DNA of 64,000 bases from Thermoflavimicrobium daqui (GCF_003313465.1 NZ_KZ845663.1:207911-271910); one strand, 5' to 3'. Shown: positions 1 to 9,613, counted from the stretch's first letter. The notes: generated by a model from the letters alone, not told the origin. Numbers and translations are program-made.

Positions 1-495
1 GGCAGGCAACTCTTCTTCATTTTGATCTCCTTCTGCTAAATAAGCTACTTTTGCTGGAGAGGCTGAAAAAGCGAGTTTGTCAGCTTCAGTTGTTTCAACT
101 TCAGGCAGTAATCCATCAATTAGTAAGATGGCTTCGATCTGAAGCTCAAAAGGAGATAAAACTGAGTAGTCAAAAGATTCCACTTCTGCTGAAACGTAAT
201 TGGGCTCTGCCCGGTTTGCTGGAAGCGTGATTTCAACGGGAATCACATAGGCAATCTCTTCACGTATTAAATTTTCGAGGTGAACTTCTTGTTCATCTTT
301 ATGAACTTCATCTCCCAGATACAAACCATTTAAGCGTAAAAATCCATGAATTCTCAGATGTTGTCCTTCGTCTTTAATTTCCACATCGGGAAGTAAGTTT
401 AACTCCAACAAAGTACCTATTCCGGGCTGTTGTGGGTGTAATGTCACTTTTTCAGAAATATCGAAGCGGAGTTGCTGAAACTCCTTTTCTGCCAA
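1..495 (-). CDS. spoVID: SpoVID-like spore coat morphogenetic protein, partial (N-terminal 165 codons)
   Basis: The frame starts at a TTG (493-495), preceded by AAGGAGG at about 8 nt, and runs off the left edge, so only the N-terminal part is visible. The product begins MAEKEFQQLRFDISEKV and continues through acidic beta-rich sequence such as LNGLYLGDE and EIAYVIPVEITLP, the pattern of the N-terminal SpoVID domain. In Bacillus, SpoVID guides coat encasement of the forespore and lies directly after hemL. Here it also follows hemL on the same strand, which supports the call. The C-terminal LysM domain expected for SpoVID lies outside the window and cannot be checked. Confidence 0.75.
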   Translation of the reverse strand, partial: MAEKEFQQLRFDISEKVTLHPQQPGIGTLLELNLLPDVEIKDEGQHLRIHGFLRLNGLYLGDEVHKDEQEVHLENLIREEIAYVIPVEITLPANRAEPNYVSAEVESFDYSVLSPFELQIEAILLIDGLLPEVETTEADKLAFSASPAKVAYLAEGDQNEEELPA

Positions 496-800
496 TCGAA
501 ATCCCTCCTTGATCCGATCTCTTATTCTGGGATCTTTCTTCGTTTGATGTTGAATTAGGCTCCAATTTTTCTACTGTATTGTATCTATATGCATAGAAAA
601 TAGGTATATACCGATTCGCTTGCTAGTTATGAAGAGCAAACTTAAGAAATGATTATAACTTATCCAAAATCACTCATCTTTGAGCTGTTCATCTTTTTAA
701 ACTGATTCTGTTTTTCATGACACTTCACTCTCTCATATAGATGTAATTATAGTTTATGACCATAGAGAGAGATAGAATGTTATACTATCATAGATATACA
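496..800. other. Intergenic stretch between spoVID and hemL
   Basis: This AT-rich stretch has no convincing reading frame. It should hold the spoVID promoter, because hemL is closed off by its own terminator at 801-826. I could not pick a clear sigma-K, sigma-E or sigma-A box by eye. Confidence 0.4.
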
Positions 801-826
801 AAAACTCCAGCACAAACGCTGGAGTT
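801..826 (-). terminator. Rho-independent terminator of hemL
   Basis: A perfect 9-bp stem AACTCCAGC/GCTGGAGTT (803-811 with 818-826) encloses a 6-nt loop. On the minus strand it is followed by a T-run. It lies just downstream of the hemL stop. Confidence 0.8.
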
Positions 827-858
827 CATTCAAATTTATTTTTCTATTAGACATGGAT

Positions 859-2148
859 TTATTCTAAATGTTCCAATGCATAACGGTTCGCTTGAATGGT
901 ACGTTCTATATCTTCATCGGTATGAGCTAATGAAATAAACATTCCTTCAAATTGGGATGGAGGAATTAACACACCTTGCTCTAACATGAAGCGGAAATAC
1001 TGTGCAAAACGTTTTTGGTCTGACTGTTTTGCTTGATCATAGCTAACCACATTTTCTCCAGTAAAGAAAAGACAAACCATCGAGCCAACTCGATTAATAT
1101 GGTGAGGAATCCCTAATTGCTCTGCATTTTCTTTAATTCCTTTTTCCAATCGGCGACCTTTTCTTTCTAGTTCTTCATAAGCCTCATGGGTCATTTCTTC
1201 TAAGGTAGCAATCCCTGCAGTCATGGCAATTGGATTTCCCGATAATGTACCTGCTTGATAAACAGGTCCAGATGGAGCAATTTGTTCCATCAGCTCTTTC
1301 TTCCCACCATAAGCACCAACAGGAAGTCCCCCACCAATCACTTTCCCCATGGTTGTTAAGTCAGGAGTTACTTGGTATTTTCCCTGCGCTGAATAATAGT
1401 CGACTCTAAATCCAGTCATTACTTCATCAAAAATAAGAACCGTTCCATACTGTTCGGTGATCTCACGCAGCCCTTGCAAAAATCCAGGTTGTGGTGGGAC
1501 AACCCCCATGTTCCCAGCCACAGGCTCAACAATCACAGCTGCAATATCTTCACCAAACTTTTCAAACACCAGCCGAACACTTTCTAAATCATTATATGGA
1601 ACAGCTAACGTATGCCTTGCTGTTTGCTCTAAAACACCTGGGCTATCAGGTAATCCAAGGGTAGCTACACCTGAACCTGCTTTTATTAGTAAACTATCTG
1701 AATGACCATGATAGCTTCCTTCAAATTTTAAAATCTTCTGGCGTCCTGTATAAGCTCTAGCTAAACGCAATGCACTCATTGTCGCTTCTGTCCCTGAATT
1801 AACCATCCGTACCATATCCACGGATGGCATGCGTTCAACCACCATTTGTGCAAGCTGTGTCTCGAGCTTAGTGGGTGCGCCAAAACTCGTTCCTTTCGCC
1901 ACTGCTTCTTGTACACTCTTTACTACTTTTGGATGAGCATGTCCAATAATCAAAGGTCCCCAAGAGCCGATAAAATCAATATATTCATTGCCATCTATAT
2001 CCCATATATGAGAACCTTTTCCTTCAGCGATGAAAACAGGATTCATCTGTACCGATTTGAAGGCACGAACTGGTGAATTTACTCCACCAGGAATCCATTT
2101 GACAGCTTCCTGATAGTTCGCAATCGACCTTTCATACCCTTTATGCAT
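859..2148 (-). CDS. hemL: Glutamate-1-semialdehyde 2,1-aminomutase
   Basis: This 429-residue PLP enzyme converts glutamate-1-semialdehyde to 5-aminolevulinate, the last step of the C5 route to haem. The substrate-channel motif [13 protein letters not shown] is near the N-terminus. [16 protein letters not shown] forms the cofactor phosphate site, [11 protein letters not shown] the PLP-ring Asp region, and [18 protein letters not shown] carries the Schiff-base Lys. The length is normal for the family. In B. subtilis hemL is the last gene of hemAXCDBL. Here 14 kb of other genes separate it from hemB, so it must have its own promoter in 2149-2283 or depend on the gene upstream. Confidence 0.97.
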   Translation of the reverse strand: MHKGYERSIANYQEAVKWIPGGVNSPVRAFKSVQMNPVFIAEGKGSHIWDIDGNEYIDFIGSWGPLIIGHAHPKVVKSVQEAVAKGTSFGAPTKLETQLAQMVVERMPSVDMVRMVNSGTEATMSALRLARAYTGRQKILKFEGSYHGHSDSLLIKAGSGVATLGLPDSPGVLEQTARHTLAVPYNDLESVRLVFEKFGEDIAAVIVEPVAGNMGVVPPQPGFLQGLREITEQYGTVLIFDEVMTGFRVDYYSAQGKYQVTPDLTTMGKVIGGGLPVGAYGGKKELMEQIAPSGPVYQAGTLSGNPIAMTAGIATLEEMTHEAYEELERKGRRLEKGIKENAEQLGIPHHINRVGSMVCLFFTGENVVSYDQAKQSDQKRFAQYFRFMLEQGVLIPPSQFEGMFISLAHTDEDIERTIQANRYALEHLE

Positions 2149-2283
2149 CCAAATTCACTTCCAATCCCTACCAGAAATTAGTTACTTCTATTCACTCGTT
2201 ATTGTAACTCAAAACCAAACAGAACTCACGGAAGAGCTAAGTATTTTTTTCAACAGATTCATTAAGAGCCTGATCATGAACTC

Positions 2284-3471
2284 TTATTTTGAAGACAACT
2301 CACTTGTTTTAGGTATTTGAAACTTTTGATAGACATAAAAACAAACGAGTGGGATTACCAAAAAACTACTCATAATAATTAACATGATTTGCGAATGAAA
2401 CTTTTCATATAAAATCCCACCGATCAGGGGTCCAAGCATCCGTCCAAAAGTTCCTGCTGACTCTACAAAACCTTGAAATCTTCCTAACTTTCCTGCTGGA
2501 GCTAATTGGGCAGCAATAGCTGGAACACCAGTCCAAACTAAAATTTCTCCCCAAGTTAAGATCACCATTCCCAGCAGAAACCCAACATAGAACTGTACTT
2601 GGCTGATCAATAAGGTGGAACCAATAAATAACATGACTCCAAGCAAAAGCTGTGCTCTTAAAGCTACTTGCCATTTTCCAATCACCCAGGCCAAGAGAGG
2701 CTGAAAAAGCAAAATAACTAAGCCATTTATTGTCCATAAAAAACTATACTCCGAAAGTGAAAATCCTAAATTAGCCATATAAGAAGAGATATTCGTTTGC
2801 CATTGTACATAAACAATCCAACAAATCGAGAGCCCTATACATAATACGATAATGGGGATCAGTTGATCTTTACGTATCTTTTGGTAATGTTGCTCTTTTG
2901 GGCTGATTGCCTGACGGACATTAGGTACTAATAAGACGATTAGAAACAAAAAAATGACAAACACGAGAGCAATTCCTATAAATACATATGTAAAAGAAAA
3001 TTGTGCCAAGAAACCACCCAAAGCAGATCCTACAGCAACACCTACATTACGAAATATATAAAGTAAATTAAATGCTTTTTGTCCACCCTCTGGCCAGATC
3101 TCTGTAGCCATAGCATGAAGCGAAGGAAAAACAATATTCACAAAAAAGCCATATAAACCCAAAATCAAAGCAAAAAAGAGCAATTCTGAGCGTAAAAGAA
3201 ATGCAAGTGACATACCAGCAGCACAAATGCTACCAATTACAACTGTTTTCTTTCCGCCCATTTTGTCATGTAAAAATCCACCCAGTAAACTCCCTAATAC
3301 ACCCATTCCTTGGTATACGAACAAAATGCCTCCAGCTACAGCCTCTGAAGATCCTAATACTTTTACCACATAAATCGTTACTAATGGCCATAAAAAAGAT
3401 AAACCGGTCAAATAAATAAAAGTACCGATTGCTAAAATCCAAACATTCCTCGGATACTCTTTTAACCTCAT
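2284..3471 (-). CDS. MFS efflux transporter (12-TM, MdtG-like)
   Basis: This is a 395-residue major facilitator with about 12 hydrophobic segments. I chose the ATG at 3471 because it has AGGAGAG 5 nt upstream and gives the normal start MRLKEYPRNVW. The longer open frame (to 3585) adds 38 residues without a good ribosome-binding site. The loop motif GGFLHDKMGGKKTVVIG after TM2 is the MFS motif A (GxxxDxxGxR/K). The substrate cannot be told from sequence; drug or peptide efflux is typical of the subgroup. It lies between hemL and the lanthipeptide genes and could be part of that cargo, but nothing ties it to the peptide. Confidence 0.8.
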   Translation of the reverse strand: MRLKEYPRNVWILAIGTFIYLTGLSFLWPLVTIYVVKVLGSSEAVAGGILFVYQGMGVLGSLLGGFLHDKMGGKKTVVIGSICAAGMSLAFLLRSELLFFALILGLYGFFVNIVFPSLHAMATEIWPEGGQKAFNLLYIFRNVGVAVGSALGGFLAQFSFTYVFIGIALVFVIFLFLIVLLVPNVRQAISPKEQHYQKIRKDQLIPIIVLCIGLSICWIVYVQWQTNISSYMANLGFSLSEYSFLWTINGLVILLFQPLLAWVIGKWQVALRAQLLLGVMLFIGSTLLISQVQFYVGFLLGMVILTWGEILVWTGVPAIAAQLAPAGKLGRFQGFVESAGTFGRMLGPLIGGILYEKFHSQIMLIIMSSFLVIPLVCFYVYQKFQIPKTSELSSK

Positions 3472-3720
3472 GCACTCTCCTGCTTTCCCCATCTTAAGTT
3501 TAAAAACACAGAAAAAAGCGACACGCAATTGTGCCGCTATTTTTAAAGAAGTTTTTAGGCCCTTCCATATATTTATAGAATACATTTTATTTCGTCATAA
3601 TACTAGACCTTTGGTACTGGAAAAATGAACCAATTGTATAGTTGATTATGAAAATATAAATTATAAATAACATTAAAAAATTAAGACGTATATAAGCATA
3701 GGGTACTTTTTTAAAAAACA

Positions 3721-3930
3721 TCAGTCTTCTTCAGCCTGTTCTAACCAAAAAACCTCTTCCAATGGTAATTGAAATACCTGAGCAATTTTCAACGCTAGCA
3801 CAACTGAAGGAGAATAATCTCCTTTTTCGATAAAGCCAATCGTCTGACGGGACACACCGATCTTTGTCGCTAGCTCAGTCTGAGTTAGACGCTCCCGTAC
3901 ACGCAACTCTCTAATTCGGTTTTTTAACAA
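3721..3930 (-). CDS. Small Xre/Cro-family transcriptional regulator
   Basis: This 69-residue protein is almost entirely one helix-turn-helix. The HTH reads LTQTELATKIGVSRQTIGFIEKG and is followed by SPSVVLALKIAQVFQLPLEEVF, the signature of the short YgzD/Cro-type regulators. The start is TTG (3928-3930) with AAAGGA about 10 nt upstream. Genes of this type often sit beside ABC exporters or bacteriocin loci. This one is downstream of the ABC pair, on the same strand, but after a terminator (4037-4067), so it is probably transcribed separately. It is a candidate binder of the palindrome upstream of the lanthipeptide precursor; that link is inference. Confidence 0.8.
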   Translation of the reverse strand: MLKNRIRELRVRERLTQTELATKIGVSRQTIGFIEKGDYSPSVVLALKIAQVFQLPLEEVFWLEQAEED

Positions 3931-4036
3931 GCTGATTCAATCCTTTCCTTTTAATTCAATAAAGATAGTTATAGTATTCCCTTTTTCTTACTTTATTCTC
4001 CATATTAGCATATCTTTAGCATCTCATCTTAATAAA

Positions 4037-4067
4037 AAACACCTATCATTGATCTGAGTAGGTGTTT
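4037..4067 (-). terminator. Terminator of the ABC exporter pair
   Basis: Stem AAACACCT/AGGTGTTT (4037-4044 with 4060-4067), with a T-run on the minus strand, downstream of the permease gene. Confidence 0.75.
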
Positions 4068-4115
4068 GGTCGAACTAATTTATGCATATTTAAATTTATT
4101 TTATATGTTATAGGT

Positions 4116-4748
4116 CTAAAATAATTCTTTCCGTCGATAAATAGCGTATAAAAATGCACATGAGGCCATAACAATAATAAGCGAAATAGCAAGAATCATG
4201 ATTAATGATGATGGAGGTTGTTTCATTAACCATGCTCCTGGTGTTATATTTTCGTTAGTAATGTATTTAAATAGATAGGGTATAAATATAACGAACATAA
4301 ACCCACAGATATATTGTGTTACTTGGACTTTAATTAAAATAGAAATAGGTAGATATATTGAAATATAAATACTCCAAATAATTGACCCAGCCAAAAAAAC
4401 CTTAAGATTAAAATCTATCATCTGAAATTTAAAATCTGCAAAAAAGTAGTCAACTATTTTTGAAAGTGAAATAAGGAGAATAAATCCCAATAAAAGATAC
4501 AGATAAAAAGCAATATATTTTCCAATAATTATTTTCGCACGTGAAACAGGTAAACTATTTAATATAACATCCATATTTACTTTTCGATCATTATCTAAGT
4601 TTTTAAAGCCAATTAAAAATGTAATCGCAATCACAGCACTTATAGCATCCCAAGAGGTTTTCAGTAAACCTATTGAAAATATAGTAATTAGAAATATGAA
4701 AGTTCCATTATAAATATTAATTAACTCTTTACGAATCAGAGCAAGCAT
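4116..4748 (-). CDS. ABC-2 type transporter membrane protein
   Basis: This 210-residue protein has about six hydrophobic segments and no ATP-binding motifs. It starts MLALIRKELIN, typical of ABC-2 permeases (ABC2_membrane_5 type) that pair with BcrA/YtrB-like ATPases. The start overlaps the last 13 bases of the ATPase gene, with GGAGG inside that gene's end, so the two are translationally coupled. With its ATPase it could be a lanthipeptide immunity exporter (LanFE-like), a general peptide-detoxification pump, or unrelated. The divergent position beside the precursor gene favours immunity. There is no separate LanG-like second permease. Confidence 0.75.
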   Translation of the reverse strand: MLALIRKELINIYNGTFIFLITIFSIGLLKTSWDAISAVIAITFLIGFKNLDNDRKVNMDVILNSLPVSRAKIIIGKYIAFYLYLLLGFILLISLSKIVDYFFADFKFQMIDFNLKVFLAGSIIWSIYISIYLPISILIKVQVTQYICGFMFVIFIPYLFKYITNENITPGAWLMKQPPSSLIMILAISLIIVMASCAFLYAIYRRKELF

Positions 4749-5602
4749 CTGCGATCCTCCTCAATATGGTATAGCATGATATCTTCCAATGTGGCTCGCA
4801 CAAAGGACACAGGACGATATTTTGCTTCAACCAAGGGAAATTGATTTGTAATAGCTGTATAATAATCGCCACTTTTATGTAGTCCAATCAACAAATTATC
4901 GCTAGTAGAAAATGGCGCATGATCTAACATCACTTTTTGAAAGCTACGCCCAATAACTTCAGTCCGCTCACTAAATATAAGCCGACCTTTATTAATAAAA
5001 GTAATCTCGTCAGCTATTTTCTCTAAGTCAGCCGTAATATGTGTAGAGAAGAAAATGGCTACATTATATACATTCACAATTTCCCGAATAATCTTAAGGA
5101 GCTCTTCTCGAAATACAGGATCAAGACCAGATGTTGGTTCATCCATAATAATTAGTTGCGCATGATGAGATAAGGCTATTGCTAAATATAGTTTAGTTTT
5201 CATCCCTTGGGATAAGTTTTTAATTTGGCGATTTAGGGGAAGCTCAAAGCGATTAGTATAGTAGTTAAAAAGATCATCATCCCACTCATCATAAAAAGGT
5301 GCAATCATAGCTTTACACATCTTAACACTTAACTCTTCTATAAAAAAATTTTGATCATAAACAAAACCAACTCGATTTTTAATATATTTTTGATTTTTAT
5401 CATGTGGATATCCAAATAAACGGATATCTCCGCCATCCTTTCGAATCAGATTCATCATTAATCGAATCATTGTTGTTTTTCCAGCACCGTTTGGTCCAAT
5501 AAACCCCATTACCTTTCCTTTCTGTAATTTAAAAGAAATATTACGTAACGCAAAATCGTCATATTTTTTATATAAGTTTTTCACCTCAATCACTGAATTC
5601 AT
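4736..5602 (-). CDS. ABC transporter ATP-binding protein, BcrA/YtrB type (possible lanthipeptide immunity)
   Basis: This is a 288-residue ATPase. Walker A is GPNGAGKTT near residue 37, the signature is LSQGMKTKLYLAIAL, and Walker B is LIIMDEPTSGLDP, followed by the H-loop in FFSTHITADLE. The ABC signature reads LSQGMK rather than LSGGQ, as is common in exporters such as BcrA, YtrB and PmtA. ATG 5602 has AAGGGGAG 7 nt upstream. It is divergent from the precursor gene at 6053 across a 450-bp AT-rich region and forms an operon with the permease. Immunity to the lanthipeptide is the likeliest role by position but is not proven. Confidence 0.8.
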   Translation of the reverse strand: MNSVIEVKNLYKKYDDFALRNISFKLQKGKVMGFIGPNGAGKTTMIRLMMNLIRKDGGDIRLFGYPHDKNQKYIKNRVGFVYDQNFFIEELSVKMCKAMIAPFYDEWDDDLFNYYTNRFELPLNRQIKNLSQGMKTKLYLAIALSHHAQLIIMDEPTSGLDPVFREELLKIIREIVNVYNVAIFFSTHITADLEKIADEITFINKGRLIFSERTEVIGRSFQKVMLDHAPFSTSDNLLIGLHKSGDYYTAITNQFPLVEAKYRPVSFVRATLEDIMLYHIEEDRRCLL

Positions 5603-6052
5603 CGAAAACTCCCCTTAACATTTAAATTTCTTATTAAACTCCACAACCTTATAATCTATACCAATTTTATATTTAGATATATAAGGTTATACTGAAAATA
5701 TGTTAATATTATTTAACAATCTCATGAAATAGTAAAGCGTTTCCAATATTTTAGTCAAACAAAAATGTCCTTGTGGTATTCTTCCATAAATTATTGATTT
5801 ATAACAATTTATTATATATTTTATAACTATATTTCTAAATAACCTCAATTTGTATAAAAGTCAAACTTTCAAACACATATTTTGTCAAATAAATTATTAT
5901 ATATCATGTTTAATTTATTTGACATTATATTATACTGTTTTTTTCAATGCTAATATTATTATATAAATTAATTAAAATATGCTTGATTCAAAAAATAAAG
6001 TTTGATATCTTTTAAATAGTAGGACGAATTATAAAACATAAGGAGGTTCGTC
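5603..6052. other. Divergent AT-rich control region between the ABC pair and lanA
   Basis: About 450 bp of very AT-rich DNA with no reading frame. It must hold the divergent promoters. It contains the 13-bp palindrome at 5884-5923, and GTCAAA recurs singly near 5754 and 5872. The lanA Shine-Dalgarno AGGAGG is at 6041-6046. Confidence 0.5.
5884..5923. promoter_or_regulatory. Perfect 13-bp inverted repeat upstream of lanA (candidate operator)
   Basis: GTCAAATAAATTA (5884-5896) and TAATTTATTTGAC (5911-5923) are exact reverse complements around a 14-nt spacer. The right arm runs into TTGACA (5919-5924), a perfect -35 box sequence, so a regulator bound here could control the lanA promoter. I see no clean -10 at 17 nt, so the promoter assignment is tentative. 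Confidence 0.5.
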
Positions 6053-6250
6053 ATGCTTAATAAAGAACAAACTATTCGTGCTTGGAAAGATCCTGAGTTT
6101 CGTGCAACATTAGAAAATCATGTAGGGCATCCAGCTGGAGAAATTTCTGAGCAAGAACTAGAAGCGATTGTTGGCGGTTCGGATACTCAACCTCAAACCA
6201 CAGTACCATGTTTAGCTATTACTTTCAGTGTTTTTATGTGCAGTATCTAA
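6053..6250 (+). CDS. lanA: Class II lanthipeptide precursor, mersacidin-type leader
   Basis: This 65-residue peptide has a leader with EQTIRAWKDPEFRATLE and ELEAIVGG, the pattern of mersacidin/lichenicidin-family precursors. Cleavage after the double glycine (residues 41-42) would leave a 23-residue core starting SDTQPQTTVPC and ending FSVFMCSI. The core has two Cys and seven Ser/Thr, so at most two thioether rings, probably Thr-Val-Pro-Cys side and Thr/Ser-to-Cys near the C-terminus. The CTxTxEC lipid II motif of mersacidin is absent. AGGAGG lies 6 nt before the ATG. It is followed by the modifying enzyme and exporter. I do not recognise the core as a known lantibiotic. Confidence 0.9.
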   Translation: MLNKEQTIRAWKDPEFRATLENHVGHPAGEISEQELEAIVGGSDTQPQTTVPCLAITFSVFMCSI

Positions 6251-6282
6251 GAAAAGGGTGAAGCCTATTCTTCACCCTTTTC
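6251..6282 (+). terminator. Strong hairpin directly after lanA
   Basis: A perfect 12-bp stem GAAAAGGGTGAA/TTCACCCTTTTC with an 8-nt loop starts at the first base after the lanA stop. It would end most transcripts and protect the lanA mRNA 3' end, giving more precursor than enzyme. Confidence 0.75.
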
Positions 6283-6356
6283 TTATGAATGAATAACTAT
6301 ACATCATCATTAAAAGTATAACAAATAACTTAAATTATACCACAAAGAATTACTAT

Positions 6357-6386
6357 AAAAAGGTGAAAAGTTAGTTTCACCTTTTT
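6357..6386 (+). promoter_or_regulatory. Second hairpin, 14 nt before the lanM ribosome-binding site
   Basis: A perfect 12-bp stem AAAAAGGTGAAA/TTTCACCTTTTT with a 6-nt loop ends 14 nt before the lanM AGGAGG (6400-6405). It resembles the first hairpin in sequence (AAGGTGAA core), suggesting a duplicated attenuator. It may act as a second attenuator or set the level of lanM. Confidence 0.6.
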
Positions 6387-6415
6387 ATCATTCCATCATA
6401 GGAGGAAATATATAA

Positions 6416-9400
6416 ATGAACACCAAACAATGGGTTCAAGCATATTATTTGCATGAACTTAAAATACCAGTACAAGTTGAACAAAAATTTCAGAATTCAA
6501 CTAAAGCCGAAAAATGGCTGCAAGGTATGAAAAGTAGTAATCAAGTTGTTCAATATCGTTTACAAAAAGCAGGTCTTAATGTAGATCAATTTCACTATTT
6601 ATTAGAAAATATGGAGAAAGTATTGGAATATCAAGAAACCTCTTTACCTTGGCTTACACAACTGAAACATATTTTTGAAACCGCATCCTTATATCAAGAC
6701 CATACTCTTTCAACAAGTCTAGCTCATCCTTTTCTTCATTTCATTGATCCTTTTCTTCGTAAAGCTAAACATGATTTAGAGACATGTTTGAAACCATTAT
6801 CATCACACCATCCTTATTTTGATCAAAGGCAAGTTATTGATTCCATTCTGCATTATCTACAACAAACACTGATGAAAATAGCTGTAAAAACACTAATTTT
6901 AGAAGTGAATATCGCCAAACTAAATGATGAATTGATTGGTAATACTCCTGAAGAACGTTTTCAATCATTTGTAGAGCAAAAAATAACCCGTTATGATGAT
7001 ATAAAACAGATCTTACTCGATTATCCCGTACTTGCCCGTCTACTTACAGAAACTACCGAAACTATTATTTATAATCATATTCAGATGATTAATAGATACA
7101 TACAAGATTTTCAAGAAATTCAATCATTCTTTCCTAAGAATAAGGAATTACTATTAGTTAAGCTACATATTGGAGAAGGTGACACCCATAATAAAGGGCA
7201 AACTGTTACCATTTTTGAATTTGCTAAGGGACAAAAAGTAGTTTATAAGCCTCGTGATCTACGTATAGATCACGGATTTCAAGAGCTTCTTCAGTGGCTA
7301 AACGATAAAGGATTCTATCATTCATATCTACCTATAAAAATTATTCAGAAAGACAAATATGGTTGGATGGAGTTTATTCCCTATAAAGCATGTCAAACCC
7401 CAGATGAAATAAAACAGTTCTATTATCGACAAGGTGGATATATAGCTATTTTATATCTTTTATACGCAACAGATTTTCATTTAGAAAATTTAATTGCTTA
7501 TGGTTCCCATCCCTTTTTAATTGACTTAGAATCTCTCTTTCATAAAAGTATTAGTATGAATGAACAAACAACCGCTCAACATGAAGCTATGAAATTTTTA
7601 TTCAAATCGATTCATCGAATCGGAATCTTACCGACTCCATATCGACTCGATCCCGAAAACACTGTAGAGGTTAGTGGGATTGGTGGAAAAGAAGGACAGC
7701 TTGTGACAAAAAAAGCAGATCATTTACAGAACGATCAAACTGATCAGATTCAAATTGGCAAAGTAAAAAGATTTTTAGAGGCAAAACAACATCGACCTAG
7801 GTTAAATGGAAAAGTTGTTGATCCAATCCACTATCTCACAGATTTAATCGCAGGATTTCGCGAGGCTTATACCATTCTTCTTAATAATAAATCTGAGTTA
7901 CAAAAACTACTAGAATCCTTTAAAGCTTATCATGTACGTCAGATATTCCGTGGAACCTCTGTTTACTCCAGTTTACTATTAGCAAGTTACCATCCTGATT
8001 ATCTTCAGCAAGGAATGGATCGAGTTCGTTTATTTGATAAATTGTGGAGCTTTAGCAAAACAGCATCAGAGTTTCTTTATATTACTGATTCAGAATGTAG
8101 AGATCTATTACAAGGAGATGTCCCCTATTTCTATACCAAAGTAGATTCTCGTCATGCTTGGGATAGTCGTGGTCAAGAGATAACAAATGTTTTTGAGAAA
8201 AGTGGTTGGGAATTGGTCCAAGAACGACTAGCTTATCTTAGCAAAGAAGATTTAGAACACCAAACTTATCAAATATATATGTCCATGATGACTCTCGTGG
8301 AAAATTGGAATCAACTCCCCTCACATGTACAAGAAATGAATAAACCCTTTAAGCCCATCAACACAACTTCCTCTCAAAATATGGCTATTCAAGTGGGGCA
8401 ATACCTTGCTAAACAAGCTATATGGGGTAAAGATCAAACCGATGTGACTTGGATTGGCTTAAATCTTAATCCATTTGGCAAGATGACCTATAACCCTCTT
8501 TCCTTCGGGCTCTATGATGGAGTGATGGGAATTGCACTTTTCTTTGCCTATTTAGGTGATGAAGTCAAAGATGAATCTTATACCCAATTAGCTCGAGCTG
8601 CTGTCAAAACAGTCATTGAACATGGAATACCTACGAATCAAAATAATCTTTCAGCCTTTTATGGATCTACTTCCATTTTGTATGGCTTAGCTACTTTATA
8701 TGAACTTTGGAAAGATGAAAGTCTATTGGACTCCATTGAGCCTCTCCTAGACTCATTAGAAAGTCTAATCCAAGAAGATCAAGTCTATGATCTTTTAGGT
8801 GGCTCAGCTGGGGCTCTCCTCGCTTTATTAAAGCTATATCGTTTAACAGGAAAAGAGCGAGCACTTCAGTTAGCTAAACAATGTGGCGATCATCTACTGA
8901 CTCATCAAGTCGCTTGTGATACAGGAATGGCTTGGCCTTCGCCATTTAATAGTAGACCACTTGGTGGTTTTTCTCATGGAGTTGTGGGAATCGCTCTCTC
9001 TTTATACCGCTTATTCCAAGTGACACAGGAAGAAAAGCATCTTACCACTTGTAAACAGGCTCTAAACTATCAAGATGCCTTATTTGATCATGATCAAGGT
9101 TGTTGGCGTGATCTACGTGATCCATCCCATGGAAACAATGCCGAACAACAAGCTTGGTGCCATGGAACCCCGGGAATTCTCTTAGGATATACAGAAATGT
9201 GGGGCATTCTTACTCCGTCTCAGAAAGAGATGGTATCGGTCGCGGTACAATCTTTCTTCGAAAACAATTGGAAGGAAAACCATAGTTTATGCCATGGAGA
9301 GCTAGGCAACCTTGCGATTTTAAAGCATGTCCAAAGCAAACTAAATATTCCTGATCACAGGCTAGAACAAGTGAAACAAAGGCTTAAACAGCAGATCGAA

Positions 9401-9535
9401 AAACATGGTTTCATTAGTGGCTTACCCAATCGCGCGGAATCATTAAGCTTCATGCTCGGTCTTGCTGGAATGGGTCTATCCTTGCTATATATCGATCAAG
9501 ATCAGCCTATGCCCCCCATTTTATACTTGGGGTAA
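6416..9535 (+). CDS. lanM: Class II lanthionine synthetase
   Basis: This 1039-residue bifunctional enzyme dehydrates Ser/Thr in the LanA core and joins them to Cys. The N-terminal dehydratase (about residues 1-640) has the kinase-like motifs VVYKPRDLRID, LYLLYATDFHLENLIA and FLIDLESLFH. The C-terminal LanC-like cyclase (about 690-1039) has GGFSHGVVGIALSLYR, the zinc ligand motif AWCHGTPGILLGY and the CHG of SLCHGELGNLAIL. All expected catalytic and zinc residues appear present and the length is normal. AGGAGG lies 10 nt before the ATG. It follows lanA and precedes lanT on the same strand. Confidence 0.97.
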   Translation: MNTKQWVQAYYLHELKIPVQVEQKFQNSTKAEKWLQGMKSSNQVVQYRLQKAGLNVDQFHYLLENMEKVLEYQETSLPWLTQLKHIFETASLYQDHTLSTSLAHPFLHFIDPFLRKAKHDLETCLKPLSSHHPYFDQRQVIDSILHYLQQTLMKIAVKTLILEVNIAKLNDELIGNTPEERFQSFVEQKITRYDDIKQILLDYPVLARLLTETTETIIYNHIQMINRYIQDFQEIQSFFPKNKELLLVKLHIGEGDTHNKGQTVTIFEFAKGQKVVYKPRDLRIDHGFQELLQWLNDKGFYHSYLPIKIIQKDKYGWMEFIPYKACQTPDEIKQFYYRQGGYIAILYLLYATDFHLENLIAYGSHPFLIDLESLFHKSISMNEQTTAQHEAMKFLFKSIHRIGILPTPYRLDPENTVEVSGIGGKEGQLVTKKADHLQNDQTDQIQIGKVKRFLEAKQHRPRLNGKVVDPIHYLTDLIAGFREAYTILLNNKSELQKLLESFKAYHVRQIFRGTSVYSSLLLASYHPDYLQQGMDRVRLFDKLWSFSKTASEFLYITDSECRDLLQGDVPYFYTKVDSRHAWDSRGQEITNVFEKSGWELVQERLAYLSKEDLEHQTYQIYMSMMTLVENWNQLPSHVQEMNKPFKPINTTSSQNMAIQVGQYLAKQAIWGKDQTDVTWIGLNLNPFGKMTYNPLSFGLYDGVMGIALFFAYLGDEVKDESYTQLARAAVKTVIEHGIPTNQNNLSAFYGSTSILYGLATLYELWKDESLLDSIEPLLDSLESLIQEDQVYDLLGGSAGALLALLKLYRLTGKERALQLAKQCGDHLLTHQVACDTGMAWPSPFNSRPLGGFSHGVVGIALSLYRLFQVTQEEKHLTTCKQALNYQDALFDHDQGCWRDLRDPSHGNNAEQQAWCHGTPGILLGYTEMWGILTPSQKEMVSVAVQSFFENNWKENHSLCHGELGNLAILKHVQSKLNIPDHRLEQVKQRLKQQIEKHGFISGLPNRAESLSFMLGLAGMGLSLLYIDQDQPMPPILYLG

Positions 9536-9551
9536 ATACTAATGCTTAAAA

Positions 9552-9580
9552 GCTTCTGGTCTAACCAAAAGATCAGAAGC
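9552..9580 (+). promoter_or_regulatory. Hairpin between lanM and lanT
   Basis: Stem GCTTCTG/CAGAAGC (9552-9558 with 9574-9580), extendable inward. There is no clean T-run after it, so it is more likely an mRNA-processing or attenuation element than a full terminator. Confidence 0.4.
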
Positions 9581-9613
9581 CTTCATCAAAACTAAAGGAC
9601 GGAAACATCAGAG

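Noticed and set aside
2284..3471. MFS gene as dedicated lanthipeptide exporter
   Set aside because: LanT already supplies processing and export, and no motif links the MFS protein to peptides.
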